From: Corynebacterium yudongzhengii
GTDB taxonomy: Bacteria; Actinomycetota; Actinomycetes; Mycobacteriales; Mycobacteriaceae
Direction: 5' to 3'
DNA length: 64,000 bases
Assembly (NCBI RefSeq): GCF_003065405.1
Contig: NZ_CP026947.1
Location: 1,922,001 to 1,986,000, forward strand
In this document: positions 1 through 9,122 of the stretch, piece by piece
Layout: each line of letters opens with the position of its first letter
Numbering within the stretch: position 1 is the stretch's first letter
Program-made: the position numbers and the translations under genes
Notes under the pieces: model-generated
Seen by the model: the letters and a program-made list of their open reading frames with translations, nothing else
What the model was told of the DNA's origin: nothing
Database searches by the model: none

Positions 1-621
1 GGGGATGAACTTGGCCTCCGGATCGGAGGGGTTGCGGTCATAGAGACCATCGACATCAGAGAGCAGGATGAGGGCGTCGGCGCTGATCAGGTGGGCGACG
101 ATGGCGGCGAGCCGGTCGTTGTCGCCGAAGCGGAACTCGCTGGTGGCGACGGTGTCGTTCTCGTTGACAATCGGCACGGTCTTGAGCTGGCGCAGGCGAT
201 CGAGGGTGCGCTGGATGTTGCGGGCGCGGTCGCGCACGCCGGCGTCGCCGGCGGTCAGCAGCACCTGGGCGACACAGCGGTTGTAGCGGCGGAAAGAGTC
301 CGACCAGTGGCGGGCGAGCTCGACCTGGCCGACGGCCGCGGCCGCCTGCTTCGTGGCCAAATCGCGCGGGCGCACGTTGAGATCCAGCGGGTCCATGCCG
401 GTGGCGACGGCGCCGGAGGAGACGAGGATCAAGTCGGTGTCATCCGCCATGCGCTTTTCCAGCGCCTCGGAGTAGTGGTCCATCGCGACGCGATCGACAC
501 CCCCGGATTCCTTGGTGACGGACGACGACCCGAGCTTCACGACGATCCGCTTCGCCCCCGCGATATGGCGACGCAGATCCTCGTGCGTGTCGAACTTGGT
601 TGCAGCTTTGCTGTTGGACAT
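1..621 (-). CDS. proB: Glutamate 5-kinase, N-terminal part (runs off window start)
   Basis: Catalyses ATP-dependent phosphorylation of L-glutamate, the first step of proline synthesis, in the cytosol. The reverse strand from an ATG at 621 reads [10 protein letters not shown], then the amino-acid kinase motif [22 protein letters not shown], the substrate-site stretch [10 protein letters not shown], and [12 protein letters not shown]. These are ProB signatures. About 207 residues are present; the C-terminal remainder lies beyond position 1. The start is 30 nt downstream of the obg stop, so the two genes are probably one transcript, as in other actinobacteria. The ribosome site is weak. The product is certain enough; only completeness is unknown. 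Confidence 0.93.
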   Translation of the reverse strand, partial: MSNSKAATKFDTHEDLRRHIAGAKRIVVKLGSSSVTKESGGVDRVAMDHYSEALEKRMADDTDLILVSSGAVATGMDPLDLNVRPRDLATKQAAAAVGQVELARHWSDSFRRYNRCVAQVLLTAGDAGVRDRARNIQRTLDRLRQLKTVPIVNENDTVATSEFRFGDNDRLAAIVAHLISADALILLSDVDGLYDRNPSDPEAKFIP

Positions 622-651
622 GGAATCCAGGATAACGTGTCGCAGACGCCG

Positions 652-2163
652 CTACCCCTGCCACCTCTCGCGGTCGGCCTCCTGGCCATCGCCGTAGTCG
701 TACTCGTCGATAAGACCACGTCTGACCTGGGAGGCGCGCTTGCGCTCGGCGGCGGAGATGCGGGTGGAACGCTCCAGGCGGGCGTCGCGTCCACGCCCGG
801 CCAGGGTGGGATCTCCCCCACCGGTCATCGGCTCCCACTCGAAGACGATCCCGCCGATGGCGACGCTCGCGCCTTCCTCGGCACCGGCCTTGAACAGGGC
901 GTCTTCGACACCGAGGCGCTTGAGCCGGTCAGCGAGGTAGCCGACGGCCTCGTCGTTGTCGAAGTCGGTCTGCTCGATCCAGCGCTCGACCTTGTCGCCG
1001 GCAACGACGTATAGGCCCGGCTCTTGGGGGTCCTCGGTGACCTCGAAGTCGGCCGCCTTGCCGCGGCGCTTGGCCGGGGCGGGGCGGATGACCGTGTGGG
1101 AGTCATCACGCTCTTCTTGGGGGCGTGCGGCGCGATCTTTCTGCACGATCTCGTAGAGGGCGTACTTCAGGCTATCGAGGCCCTGGCGGGTGACGGCCGA
1201 GATGATGAACACCGGCCATCCGTACTTCTCCTCGAGATCTTCCTTCACGAACTCCGCGAGCTCCGCGGCCTCCGGCACGTCCGCCTTGTTGAGCACGATA
1301 ACCCGCGGGCGCTCCTTCAAGTCGCCGAGGCCGGTATCCTCGTCGAGCTCGCTCTGGTAGGCCGCGAGCTCGGCCTCGAGGGCGTCGATATCGCTGAAGG
1401 GATCCCGGCCCGGCTCGATGCTCGCGGTATCCACGATGTGCGCGAGCACCGCCGTGCGCTCGATGTGGCGCAAGAAGTCGTGGCCGAGTCCCTTGCCGGC
1501 AGAGGCCCCCGGGATCAGCCCGGGCACATCGGCGATGGTGTAGGTGTCGTCGCCGACGTTGACCACCCCGAGGTTCGGCTGCAGGGTGGTAAACGGGTAG
1601 TCCGCGATCTTCGGCTTCGCCGCGGAGAGCACCGAGATGAGCGAGGACTTCCCCGCCGACGGGAAGCCGAGCAGCCCGACGTCGGCCATCGACTTCAGCT
1701 CCAAGATGAGGTCGTGAGCCTCGCCTTCTTCGCCTTTGAGGGCGAAGCCGGGGGCTTTGCGCTTCGCCGTCGCCAACGCGGCGTTACCCAGGCCGCCGAA
1801 ACCGCCCTCGGCGGCGAGAAAACGAGTACCCGGCACCGTGAGATCGGCGAGCGTTTCGCCCTTCTCGTTGCGCACGACGGTGCCGACGGGCACCTCCAAA
1901 ACTAAGTCCTTGCCGCGCGCGCCGTGGCGGTTGTCGCCGGCGCCGTTGCCGCCGCGCTCGGCGCGGATGTGGGGCCGGTAGTGGAAGTCCAGCAGGGTAT
2001 GGACCTGCTCGGAGACCTCGAGGTAGATGTCCCCGCCGTGGCCGCCGTTGCCGCCATCGGGCCCGCCGAGCGGCTTGAACTTCTCGCGGGCGACGGACGC
2101 GGCGCCGTGGCCTCCGTGACCTGCTTGCAGGTGGAGGACGGTGCGATCGACGAACTGAGCCAT
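652..2163 (-). CDS. obgE: Obg/CgtA family GTPase
   Basis: Ribosome-associated GTPase involved in 50S maturation and stress response. The 503-residue product has the glycine-rich Obg fold at residues 1-158 ([13 protein letters not shown]), then a G domain with P-loop GFPSAGKSS at 166-174, switch/G3 DVPGLIPGA and G4 NKAD. A C-terminal OCT domain follows, typical of Gram-positive Obg, with an acidic/basic tail. It starts 123 nt downstream of rpmA and precedes proB, the usual L21-L27-Obg-ProB arrangement. Length is normal for an actinobacterial Obg. Confidence 0.96.
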   Translation of the reverse strand: MAQFVDRTVLHLQAGHGGHGAASVAREKFKPLGGPDGGNGGHGGDIYLEVSEQVHTLLDFHYRPHIRAERGGNGAGDNRHGARGKDLVLEVPVGTVVRNEKGETLADLTVPGTRFLAAEGGFGGLGNAALATAKRKAPGFALKGEEGEAHDLILELKSMADVGLLGFPSAGKSSLISVLSAAKPKIADYPFTTLQPNLGVVNVGDDTYTIADVPGLIPGASAGKGLGHDFLRHIERTAVLAHIVDTASIEPGRDPFSDIDALEAELAAYQSELDEDTGLGDLKERPRVIVLNKADVPEAAELAEFVKEDLEEKYGWPVFIISAVTRQGLDSLKYALYEIVQKDRAARPQEERDDSHTVIRPAPAKRRGKAADFEVTEDPQEPGLYVVAGDKVERWIEQTDFDNDEAVGYLADRLKRLGVEDALFKAGAEEGASVAIGGIVFEWEPMTGGGDPTLAGRGRDARLERSTRISAAERKRASQVRRGLIDEYDYGDGQEADRERWQG

Positions 2164-2286
2164 GCGGTTCCTTTCCTGGCGGTCGATACCTACGTTGAAC
2201 AGCGATTATAGCCGGTATAAAGAAAACACCCTCCGCCCGAGGTACACAGGGTGCGGAGGGTGTGGAAGCTGGTAGCGCTATCCGGC

Positions 2287-2565
2287 TTAAGCGGTGGCGG
2301 ACGCCGCCTGCTCCTGCGCCGGAATGATGCTGACGATGCGGCGCTTGCGCTTAATGCCGAACTGGACGGAGCCGGCCTCGAGCGCGAACAGCGTATCGTC
2401 GCCACCGCGGCCGACGTTCTCGCCCGGGTGGAACTTGGTGCCGCGCTGACGGACCAGGATCTCGCCGGCCTTGACCTGCTGGCCGCCGAAGCGCTTCACA
2501 CCGAGGCGCTTAGCCTCCGAATCACGGCCGTTGCTGGTGCTCGATGCACCCTTCTTGGTTGCCAT
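2287..2565 (-). CDS. rpmA: 50S ribosomal protein L27
   Basis: Ribosomal protein of the large-subunit peptidyl-transferase region. The 92-residue product begins [20 protein letters not shown] and contains [20 protein letters not shown], which is diagnostic for L27. It has no cleavable Firmicutes-type N-terminal extension. It lies 20 nt downstream of rplU on the same strand, so the two are co-transcribed. A purine-rich AGGGAGGGAAACGA stretch upstream supports the chosen start. Confidence 0.97.
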   Translation of the reverse strand: MATKKGASSTSNGRDSEAKRLGVKRFGGQQVKAGEILVRQRGTKFHPGENVGRGGDDTLFALEAGSVQFGIKRKRRIVSIIPAQEQAASATA

Positions 2566-2585
2566 TTCGTTTCCCTCCCTTGCCT

Positions 2586-2891
2586 TTACTTGATGCCGTT
2601 GATCTTCAGAACGGTCAGCGGCTGGCGGTGACCCAGACGACGCTTGTAACCGGTCTTATTCTTGTACTTCATGATGTCGATCTTTTTACCCTTGGTCTGC
2701 TCGACGATTTCGGCGTCGATGGAGACCTTGGCCAGATCGTCGGCCTTCGACTTCACGTCGGCGCCGTCGACGAGCAGAACGGGGGTGAGAGCCACGGCAG
2801 CGCCCGGCTCCCCCTCGATCTTCTCGACCTTGACAAGGTCACCTTCGGCAACCTTGTACTGCTTACCGCCGGTCTTGACGATCGCGTACAT
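2586..2891 (-). CDS. rplU: 50S ribosomal protein L21
   Basis: Large-subunit ribosomal protein that binds 23S rRNA. The 101-residue product begins [18 protein letters not shown] and carries [20 protein letters not shown] near its C terminus, matching L21. It is the first gene of the rplU-rpmA-obg-proB run. The 175 nt between it and the rne stop at 3067 should hold the operon promoter. The start is supported by GGTAACCCTCCTATG on the coding strand. Confidence 0.97.
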   Translation of the reverse strand: MYAIVKTGGKQYKVAEGDLVKVEKIEGEPGAAVALTPVLLVDGADVKSKADDLAKVSIDAEIVEQTKGKKIDIMKYKNKTGYKRRLGHRQPLTVLKINGIK

Positions 2892-3066
2892 AGGAGGGTT
2901 ACCCCTTATCTATACTCGGCTCAGCCCCGGGAGCTGACCCGAGTCTGACATGGACATTTTCTCAGAAATTCTTTCTGTTTCCGGCCCGCCGACCGCCTAG
3001 GTCTCTGGCCAAAACAGCGACTGTGAAAGACTACCCCGCTGGCTGGCCATTTACCAAACCGCCCAT

Positions 3067-5685
3067 CTAGGAACGGCGCCGCGTCGCCCGTCGCACGGCC
3101 CGGCGGCGTCCCCGGGACTTCTGCGGCTTCGACTGGCTGGGCTGTTCCAGCTGACTCTGCTGGCGCTGCTCGCTTCTCGACGGCGCCGACGCCCGCCCGC
3201 CACTACGCCGCACGGCGCGGCGGCGTTCCCGGCGGCGCGGCGAGGAGGCCGGCTTCTCGGGCTCGGGTTTCTCGGGCCGGTGATCCGAGCGCGAGTTACC
3301 GCGGGTCTTGCGCTTGCGCCGCGGCGAGTTCTCGTAGTCCGCAACGGCCTGCTCGAAACTCTCGTCGTGATCGTCCGGGTCCTCCCGCTTGGCGCGGTCG
3401 ACGGCCTCGGAGGCGATCTGCCCGACCTCGCTGCGCTCCTGCTCCTGCTCCTGCTCCTGCTCGCGCTCGCGTCCGCGGCCTCGGCTGCCCCCGCGGCGAC
3501 CGCGGCGGCGCGAGGAGCGCTTTGGCGGGCGCGGTTCTTCGTCGCTGTCGTCGGCGATGACGGAGGCCGCCATCTCCTCGAGGCTTGCGGAGTCCTTGTC
3601 CTCGGAGTCGTGCTCGCGCTGGCGTTGGCGGGACTGTTTCTTGGCGCGGCGGCGCTCGGAGGGGTGCTCGTCGTCACGCTCGTCGACGGGGTCGTCGTGC
3701 AGGATGAGCCCGCGGCCGCCACAGCACTTACACGGGGTGGAGAAGGTCTCGAGCAGGCCGGTGCCCAGGCGCTTGCGGGTCATCTGCACCAGGCCGAGCG
3801 AGGTGACCTCGGAGACCTGGTGGCGGGTGCGGTCGCGGCCGAGCGCCTCCTTGAGGCGGCGCAGCACGAGGTCCCGGTTTTCGGGCAGAACCATGTCGAT
3901 GAAGTCGACGACGATCATGCCGCCCAGATCGCGCAGGCGCATCTGGCGGACGATCTCCTCGGCGGCCTCGAGGTTGTTGCGGGTGACGGTCTCCTCGAGG
4001 TTGCCGCCCGAGCCGGTGAACTTGCCGGTGTTGACGTCGATGACCACCATCGCTTCGGTACGCTGGATGATCAGGTGCCCGCCGGAGGGCAGCCACACCT
4101 TCTCCGCTAGCGCCTTCTGGATCTGTTCGTCGATGCGGTACTTCTCGAAGGCGTCGCCCTCGCCGTCGTAACGCTCGAGGCGGTCCTCGAGGTCCGGGGC
4201 GACCGAGTGCACGTAGGCCTGGATGGTGTTCCAGGGGCGGCGGCCGTCGACGACGAGCTTCGAGAAGTCGTCGTTGAACAGGTCGCGGACGACCTTGACG
4301 AGCATGTCCGGCTCCTCGTAGAGGGTGACCGGCTTGGCGCCCTTGCTGTTTTTCTCCTGCTCGGAGCGGGTGCGGATGTCTTCCCACGTGTCATGGAGGC
4401 GGCGCACGTCGGTGGCGATCGCCTCCTCCGAGACGTTCTCGGCGGCGGTGCGGATGATCGCCCCGCCCTTGCCCGGGATGACGTTGCTGAGGATCTTCTT
4501 CAAACGCTTGCGCTCCGGCCCGGGCAGCTTGCGGGAGATCCCCGCGCTGCGCCCGCCCGGCACGTAGACGAGGTAACGCCCGGCCAGCGAGATCTGGGTG
4601 GTCAGCCGCGGCCCCTTGTGGCCGAGCGGGTCCTTCGTGACCTGCACGAGCACCTGATCACCGGAGTGCAGCACCTGCTCGATGCGGCGGCTGCGATTCG
4701 CCCCCTCCCCGGTGGAGCGCCAGTCGACCTCCGAGGAATAGAGCACGCCGTTGCGCCCGGTGCCGATGTCGATGAAGGCCGCCTCCATCGAGGCCAGGAC
4801 GTTTTGGACCCGGCCTAGGTAGATGTTGCCGATTATCGACTTCTGCGCCTCGGTGGTCACGAAGTGCTCGACAAGCAGGTCATCTTCTAAGACGCCGACC
4901 TGGGTGATCTGGCCGGGGCCGTCGTGGCGGGCGCGCTCGCGCACGACCATCGTGCGCTCGACGGACTCGCGGCGCGCCAAGAACTCGGCCTGGGAGACGA
5001 TCGGCTTCGCCCGCCGGCCGGCTTCGCGCATCTCGCTGCGGCGACGACGCTTCGCCTCCAGGCGCGTCGAGCCCTTCGTGGCGTGCGGCTGCTCGTTGTC
5101 CGGCTCGTCGTCCTCATCGAGGTCCTCGACGTCGAGCTCATCCTGCTCGCCGGGGGCGACGAACACCGGTGCTAACTTCGCGGACGGGCTGGCCTGCGGC
5201 GCCGGGGTGATATTCGGGGTGATGTCCTCCAGCGGCTCATCGGTGGTGCCCTGGGCGGACTCGGCGGCCTCGGCGAGCTCAGCTTCGACCTTCTCTTCGA
5301 GCTGGTGAATCTCGTTGGCGACGTTCTTGCGCACGCGCTCGCGCAGTTTCTCTTCGTCCTCGGCGCTGGCGGGCTTCTTCTTCGTGGTCTTCTTCGCCGC
5401 CCGCTTCCGGGTGGCCTTCTTGGCGGGCTTCTCCTGCGGTTCGGGCTTTCCCTGCTCCGCGGAATCGGCCTGCTTCGCTTGGGCGTCGATGAGCGCGTTG
5501 ATTTCCTTCGGGCTCAGCGCGGACTGGGCGACCTTGTTCAGGCCCATATCCTTCAGCGCTGCGGTCAGCTCCCGCGAGGTCACCCCGAGCTTCTTCGCCA
5601 GGGTGTAGACCCTCATGGATTCGGTGATGGACTCGCGGTCGAGGTCTACCAATGAGGTCGGCAAAGGGGTGGTCGTATTCGCCAC
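3067..5685 (-). CDS. rne: Ribonuclease E/G with IF2-N-like N-terminal domain
   Basis: Endoribonuclease for rRNA and mRNA processing. The product has 872 residues. Residues 24-66 (MRVYTLAKKLGVTSRELTAA...) resemble the small N-terminal domain of translation factor IF2. A Lys/Ala-rich and then acidic linker follows to about 230. The catalytic core has an S1-like part (GNIYLGRVQNVLASMEAAFI), the DNase I-like metal-site stretches VVIDVNTGKFTG and GGMIVVDFIDM, and the zinc-link motif TPCKCCGGRG. The last 200 or so residues are very rich in Arg, Ser, Glu and Gln, probably disordered and RNA- or partner-binding. The gene is monocistronic and precedes rplU, as in related genomes. Confidence 0.93.
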   Translation of the reverse strand: MANTTTPLPTSLVDLDRESITESMRVYTLAKKLGVTSRELTAALKDMGLNKVAQSALSPKEINALIDAQAKQADSAEQGKPEPQEKPAKKATRKRAAKKTTKKKPASAEDEEKLRERVRKNVANEIHQLEEKVEAELAEAAESAQGTTDEPLEDITPNITPAPQASPSAKLAPVFVAPGEQDELDVEDLDEDDEPDNEQPHATKGSTRLEAKRRRRSEMREAGRRAKPIVSQAEFLARRESVERTMVVRERARHDGPGQITQVGVLEDDLLVEHFVTTEAQKSIIGNIYLGRVQNVLASMEAAFIDIGTGRNGVLYSSEVDWRSTGEGANRSRRIEQVLHSGDQVLVQVTKDPLGHKGPRLTTQISLAGRYLVYVPGGRSAGISRKLPGPERKRLKKILSNVIPGKGGAIIRTAAENVSEEAIATDVRRLHDTWEDIRTRSEQEKNSKGAKPVTLYEEPDMLVKVVRDLFNDDFSKLVVDGRRPWNTIQAYVHSVAPDLEDRLERYDGEGDAFEKYRIDEQIQKALAEKVWLPSGGHLIIQRTEAMVVIDVNTGKFTGSGGNLEETVTRNNLEAAEEIVRQMRLRDLGGMIVVDFIDMVLPENRDLVLRRLKEALGRDRTRHQVSEVTSLGLVQMTRKRLGTGLLETFSTPCKCCGGRGLILHDDPVDERDDEHPSERRRAKKQSRQRQREHDSEDKDSASLEEMAASVIADDSDEEPRPPKRSSRRRGRRGGSRGRGREREQEQEQEQERSEVGQIASEAVDRAKREDPDDHDESFEQAVADYENSPRRKRKTRGNSRSDHRPEKPEPEKPASSPRRRERRRAVRRSGGRASAPSRSEQRQQSQLEQPSQSKPQKSRGRRRAVRRATRRRS

Positions 5686-5877
5686 AGATGCTCCTTGAAT
5701 AACGGCGTCAGCGTGACGCTCCCTTTGACTTTAGCCCGGGCGCTGGCCGGATCCTTAAAAAAGGGGATCTAGCCGCAGCCGCGCGGGCGGGGCGCGTCAG
5801 GCCGAAAAGTTTGTAATTGTTGGCGGCTTTTTAAGTCCATCCCCCATTGTGACATACCAGCGCTATCCTCGAGCACC

Positions 5878-6666
5878 ATGAGCATGATCCGGCGCTACGA
5901 AGACAAACTCGCGCTGCCCCACCGCTCCATGCTCACGGTGGCCATCCCCCTCGGCGGGTTTATGGCCACCCTGGCTGCCGGCGCGTGGGTCCCTATAGTG
6001 ATCCTCGGGGTGGTCACGGCGGTGGCCTTTGGCATGGTTATCAAAGACTTGTCGGATTTTCCGGAGCCGCACACCAGCGAGTACCGCGATGGGGATATAC
6101 CGTTTACCCAGCTGCTGCTGCCGCTGGCTGCGCTCGGGGCCAGCTTCTTCGGCACCGCCGAGCTCGTCGAGGTCCCCGCCCTGCCCACCGCCTTCACCTT
6201 CGCCGGATCGTGGGCCCTGCAGAGCGCCGCCATGTGGTGGCTGTTGGCGCGCTCGTATCGGCGCTACCGCGTCATCGGGTTCCGACGCCGCCGGCGCATC
6301 CTCGAAGCCGAGGACACACCGGAGGTCACCGACGAACAACTCGAGGTGCTCAACGAGTACGCCGAGGTCATCGCCGCGCTCTACGCCGTCGGCGCGATCG
6401 ACGGGGTGATCCTCAAGGGTGAGCATCTGCACCTGCTCATGGGCTTCGAGCCGGGGCAGCTGAAAGAACCGATCCGGGCCCTGAAGAAGGCGGGGCTGGT
6501 GGCCGACGGCGGCATCGGCGCCCGCGAGTCCTTGACCATTACCCCGGCCGGGGTGTTAGCCGTCGAGCTCGCGGACCAGCGCCTCCACCGCGGTATCGAC
6601 GGCCGCGGAGCCGATGGCCCCCTCGACGGCGCTGCGGACGAGGGCGCCGTCGATAAGCATGACTAA
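5878..6666 (+). CDS. Hypothetical membrane protein
   Basis: Not recognised. The 262-residue product starts MSMIRRYEDKLALPHRS. It has two closely spaced hydrophobic segments at about residues 20-55 and another pair near 78-120 (LLLPLAALGASFF; TFAGSWALQSAAMWWLLA). A soluble, acidic helical C-terminal half begins near the RRRRILEAEDTPEVT stretch. It could carry a winged-helix-like region (LKEPIRALKKAGLVADGGIG), but that is a guess. The stop lies about 110 nt inside the convergent TetR gene, so the last 35 or so residues are antisense to it. The ATG has no strong ribosome site. Confidence 0.6.
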   Translation: MSMIRRYEDKLALPHRSMLTVAIPLGGFMATLAAGAWVPIVILGVVTAVAFGMVIKDLSDFPEPHTSEYRDGDIPFTQLLLPLAALGASFFGTAELVEVPALPTAFTFAGSWALQSAAMWWLLARSYRRYRVIGFRRRRRILEAEDTPEVTDEQLEVLNEYAEVIAALYAVGAIDGVILKGEHLHLLMGFEPGQLKEPIRALKKAGLVADGGIGARESLTITPAGVLAVELADQRLHRGIDGRGADGPLDGAADEGAVDKHD

Positions 6667-7140
6667 CAACTCGGCGGAGGCCTCCGGCCTGCCGGCGGCC
6701 TCGAGGTAGGTCCGGAAGTCGCGCACCTTCTGGGTGCGGTGCTGGCAGAGCATGAGGCGTAAGTCCTCGGATTCGCGCACGCAATCGACGGTGGCGCCGA
6801 GCCAGCCGAGCAGCCTGGTGCTGTCGCCGAAAGAGTAGATCTCGACGAGGTCTCTCGCGAGGACGGCGGTGCTGGCGGGGGCGGCGGCGTCGATAAGCTC
6901 TGCCGCCTTCTGCTGGCGCCGGGCGCCGATCTCCTCCACAGCGCGCAATAGTAATTCGCCACGAGAGTTGAAATAATAACCAATCGAGCCGACTGGCACC
7001 CCAGCGCCGTGGGCTACCTGACGGTGAGTCACGCTCGCAAGGCCTTTGTCCAGCATAAGCATGATGGCGGCCTCGAGAATTAATCGCTTCTTCTCGGTCG
7101 CTCGCGTCTGCCGGGGCCGGCGCCCTCCTGCCGCATTCAT
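6556..7140 (-). CDS. TetR family transcriptional regulator
   Basis: The 194-residue product has an N-terminal TetR DNA-binding domain at residues 13-60 (KKRLILEAAIMLMLDKGLAS, then VTHRQVAHGAGVPVGSIGYY with the typical YYF end). A helical ligand-binding domain follows. The coding strand begins right beside an AT-rich region with an inverted repeat at 7153-7169, suggesting autoregulation. The regulated target and ligand are unknown; the convergent membrane protein gene is one candidate. The start is the ATG followed by NAAGGRRPRQTRATEKK, a usual basic lead-in. Confidence 0.88.
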   Translation of the reverse strand: MNAAGGRRPRQTRATEKKRLILEAAIMLMLDKGLASVTHRQVAHGAGVPVGSIGYYFNSRGELLLRAVEEIGARRQQKAAELIDAAAPASTAVLARDLVEIYSFGDSTRLLGWLGATVDCVRESEDLRLMLCQHRTQKVRDFRTYLEAAGRPEASAELLVMLIDGALVRSAVEGAIGSAAVDTAVEALVRELDG

Positions 7141-7152
7141 GCAGAGTAATTT

Positions 7153-7169
7153 ATTAGACCGACGCTAAT
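7153..7169. promoter_or_regulatory. Candidate TetR operator (ATTAG-N7-CTAAT)
   Basis: An inverted repeat with 5-bp arms, ATTAG at 7153-7157 and CTAAT at 7165-7169, sits 12 nt upstream of the TetR start in an AT-rich stretch. The position fits autorepression. This is inferred from symmetry and position only. Confidence 0.5.
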
Positions 7170-7221
7170 TAATCAATTTTTGTGCATTCGATCACAATCT
7201 CTCGGGCGGGCCTCGGGCAAC

Positions 7222-7246
7222 AAAAACGCCCCGCATCACGCGGGGC
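7222..7246 (-). terminator. Intrinsic terminator after ndk
   Basis: On the minus strand the sequence forms GCCCCGC / GCGGGGC arms (7240-7246 and 7228-7234) around a 5-nt loop, followed by GTTTTTG. It lies 26 nt beyond the ndk stop, so it ends the ndk transcript before the TetR promoter region. Confidence 0.8.
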
Positions 7247-7271
7247 CGAAACGCTATGAAGCTTAAGCGTT

Positions 7272-7682
7272 TTAGAGGTTCGGGAACCAGATAGCGATCT
7301 CCCGCTCAGCGGACTCCGGGGAATCCGAACCATGGACGATGTTCTCGCCGACGGTCAGGGCGAAGTCGCCGCGGATGGTGCCCGGGGTGGCCTTGGAGAC
7401 CGGGTCGGTGCCACCGGCGAGCTGGCGCCACGCCTCGATGGCGCGCTCGCCTTCAACGATGCCGGCGATCAGCGGGGCGGAGGTGATGAAGTCGACGAGC
7501 TCGCCGAAGAAAGGCTTGTCCTTGTGCTCGGCGTAGTGCTTCTCAGCGGTCTCGCGGTCCGCGGTGCGCAGGTCCAGCTCGGCGAGCTTGAGGCCCTTGC
7601 GCTCGATACGGGAGATGATCTCGCCAACGTGACCGTTGGCGACACCGTCGGGCTTGATCAGGATCAGAGTACGTTCAGTCAT
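7272..7682 (-). CDS. ndk: Nucleoside diphosphate kinase
   Basis: Transfers the gamma-phosphate between nucleoside di- and triphosphates through a phosphohistidine. The 136-residue product starts [20 protein letters not shown] and has the active-site motif [20 protein letters not shown], with the catalytic His in VHGSD. I took the internal ATG at 7682 because the family begins there; an upstream in-frame extension to 7760 has no homology and would run into the upstream gene. The size matches bacterial Ndk. Confidence 0.96.
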   Translation of the reverse strand: MTERTLILIKPDGVANGHVGEIISRIERKGLKLAELDLRTADRETAEKHYAEHKDKPFFGELVDFITSAPLIAGIVEGERAIEAWRQLAGGTDPVSKATPGTIRGDFALTVGENIVHGSDSPESAEREIAIWFPNL

Positions 7683-7705
7683 ACTTCGTGATCCTACCTG
7701 GCATG

Positions 7706-8011
7706 CTAGGCCTCCTGCACAAGTCGGCGGGCATCGCTTTCCGTGGCGTAGCGATGCCACAGCTGCACCTGCCTAATCGCCGCCCCGTGGCGGCCCTCCG
7801 CCTTCATGTCGCGGATTTGTGCGCGCTGCTTCTCGTCGAGCTCGATCGCCCGCGGCGCCTCCTGCCGGGCCTGCTCACGCATGGCACCCACCAGCGCGAG
7901 GCCGGCGACCGCGAGCATGATCAGCGCCACCCACCGCGGCAGCCCGAACACAAGCAGACCGACGGCGGCGAGCGAAAAGACAGCCGAAACCACGAACAGG
8001 AGGATGCGCAT
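7706..8011 (-). CDS. Small two-TM membrane protein
   Basis: Not assigned to a function. The 101-residue product has two hydrophobic segments, at about residues 3-24 and 27-44, followed by a charged helical tail ([20 protein letters not shown]) ending [24 protein letters not shown] ribosome site precedes the ATG. It stops 23 nt upstream of ndk on the same strand, so the two may be co-transcribed. Small proteins of this type next to ndk are common in corynebacteria, but I cannot name a role. Confidence 0.7.
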   Translation of the reverse strand: MRILLFVVSAVFSLAAVGLLVFGLPRWVALIMLAVAGLALVGAMREQARQEAPRAIELDEKQRAQIRDMKAEGRHGAAIRQVQLWHRYATESDARRLVQEA

Positions 8012-8060
8012 GGTCTCCAGGCTACCTCAGTGACACGTCACCATTGCTAGGGTTGAGGCC

Positions 8061-9035
8061 ATGTCCACCACCGACGCCGCCCCAGTCGAGATCATCACCG
8101 CCCGCAACGTCCCGCTCGGCGGCCCGCGCGCCATGACCGTGCGCCGCACCCTGCCGCAGCGGCAGCGCTCACTCATCGGTGCATTCTGCTTCATCGATCA
8201 TTATGGCCCCGACGACGTCTCCCGCACCGGCGGCATGGACGTCGCCCCGCACCCCCATACCGGGTTGCAGACGGTCTCCTGGCTTTTCGACGGCCACATC
8301 ACCCATCACGACTCCGGCGACCACCACGCCGTCGTCCGCCCCGGGGAGGTCAATCTCATGACCGCCGGCGCCGGCATCTGCCACTCGGAGGTCTCCACGC
8401 AGTCCACCACGACCCTGCACGGCGTGCAGCTGTGGACGGTCCTGCCGGATTCTGCCCGCCACGGAGAGCGCCGCTTCGATCACCACCGCCCCACCCCGGT
8501 GTCCTTCGACGGCGGCAAGGCGCTCGTCTTTATCGGCTCCTTGCTCGGATATCGCTCGCCGGTGGCGACGTTTAGCCCGCTGGTGGCCGCCGAGATCCGC
8601 CTGGACGGCCACGGCAGTCTCACACTCGACGTCGATCCCGCCTTCGAACACGGCCTGCTCGTGGACGCCGGCGACATCGCCCTCGAAGGTGTGAGCGTCG
8701 CCGAAAGCGAGCTCGCCTACACCGGGGTCGGCGAACGCCGCCTGCGCATTTCCAACCGCTCCCCGCAGCGCGCCCGGATGGTGCTCATAGGCGGCGAGCC
8801 CTTCACGGAGGACGTCGTCATGTGGTGGAACTTCATCGGCCGCAGCCACGACGAGATCGTCGCCTACCGCGCCGAGTGGGAGGACCACGCCGCACGCTTC
8901 GGGCGTACCGACGGCTACATCGCCCACCACCCCGAAGGCCTCGACCGGCTGCCCGCGCCGAGACTGCCCAACGCCGTGATCCGGCCCCGCAAGAACCCGA
9001 AGCCCGTCGCCCGCCCCGAGCGCCGCATCGATTAA
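8061..9035 (+). CDS. Pirin family cupin protein
   Basis: The 324-residue product has the pirin N-terminal cupin with metal-binding histidines: HPHTGLQTVSWLFDGHITHHDS and then GAGICHSEVST. A second cupin-like half follows and then a C-terminal extension (NPKPVARPERRID). Pirins are iron-binding cupins; some show quercetinase activity and others act as regulators, so the reaction is not predictable. It starts divergently from the small membrane protein at 8011, only about 50 nt apart, so the two share a promoter region. Confidence 0.88.
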   Translation: MSTTDAAPVEIITARNVPLGGPRAMTVRRTLPQRQRSLIGAFCFIDHYGPDDVSRTGGMDVAPHPHTGLQTVSWLFDGHITHHDSGDHHAVVRPGEVNLMTAGAGICHSEVSTQSTTTLHGVQLWTVLPDSARHGERRFDHHRPTPVSFDGGKALVFIGSLLGYRSPVATFSPLVAAEIRLDGHGSLTLDVDPAFEHGLLVDAGDIALEGVSVAESELAYTGVGERRLRISNRSPQRARMVLIGGEPFTEDVVMWWNFIGRSHDEIVAYRAEWEDHAARFGRTDGYIAHHPEGLDRLPAPRLPNAVIRPRKNPKPVARPERRID

Positions 9036-9122
9036 CTCGCCCTGCGGAGCCAAGGAGTCTGTCGTACATTAATGAATGTTTACGTTTCCAGCCCCTTACA
9101 AGGAAAAGGACAGCTTGACCCC

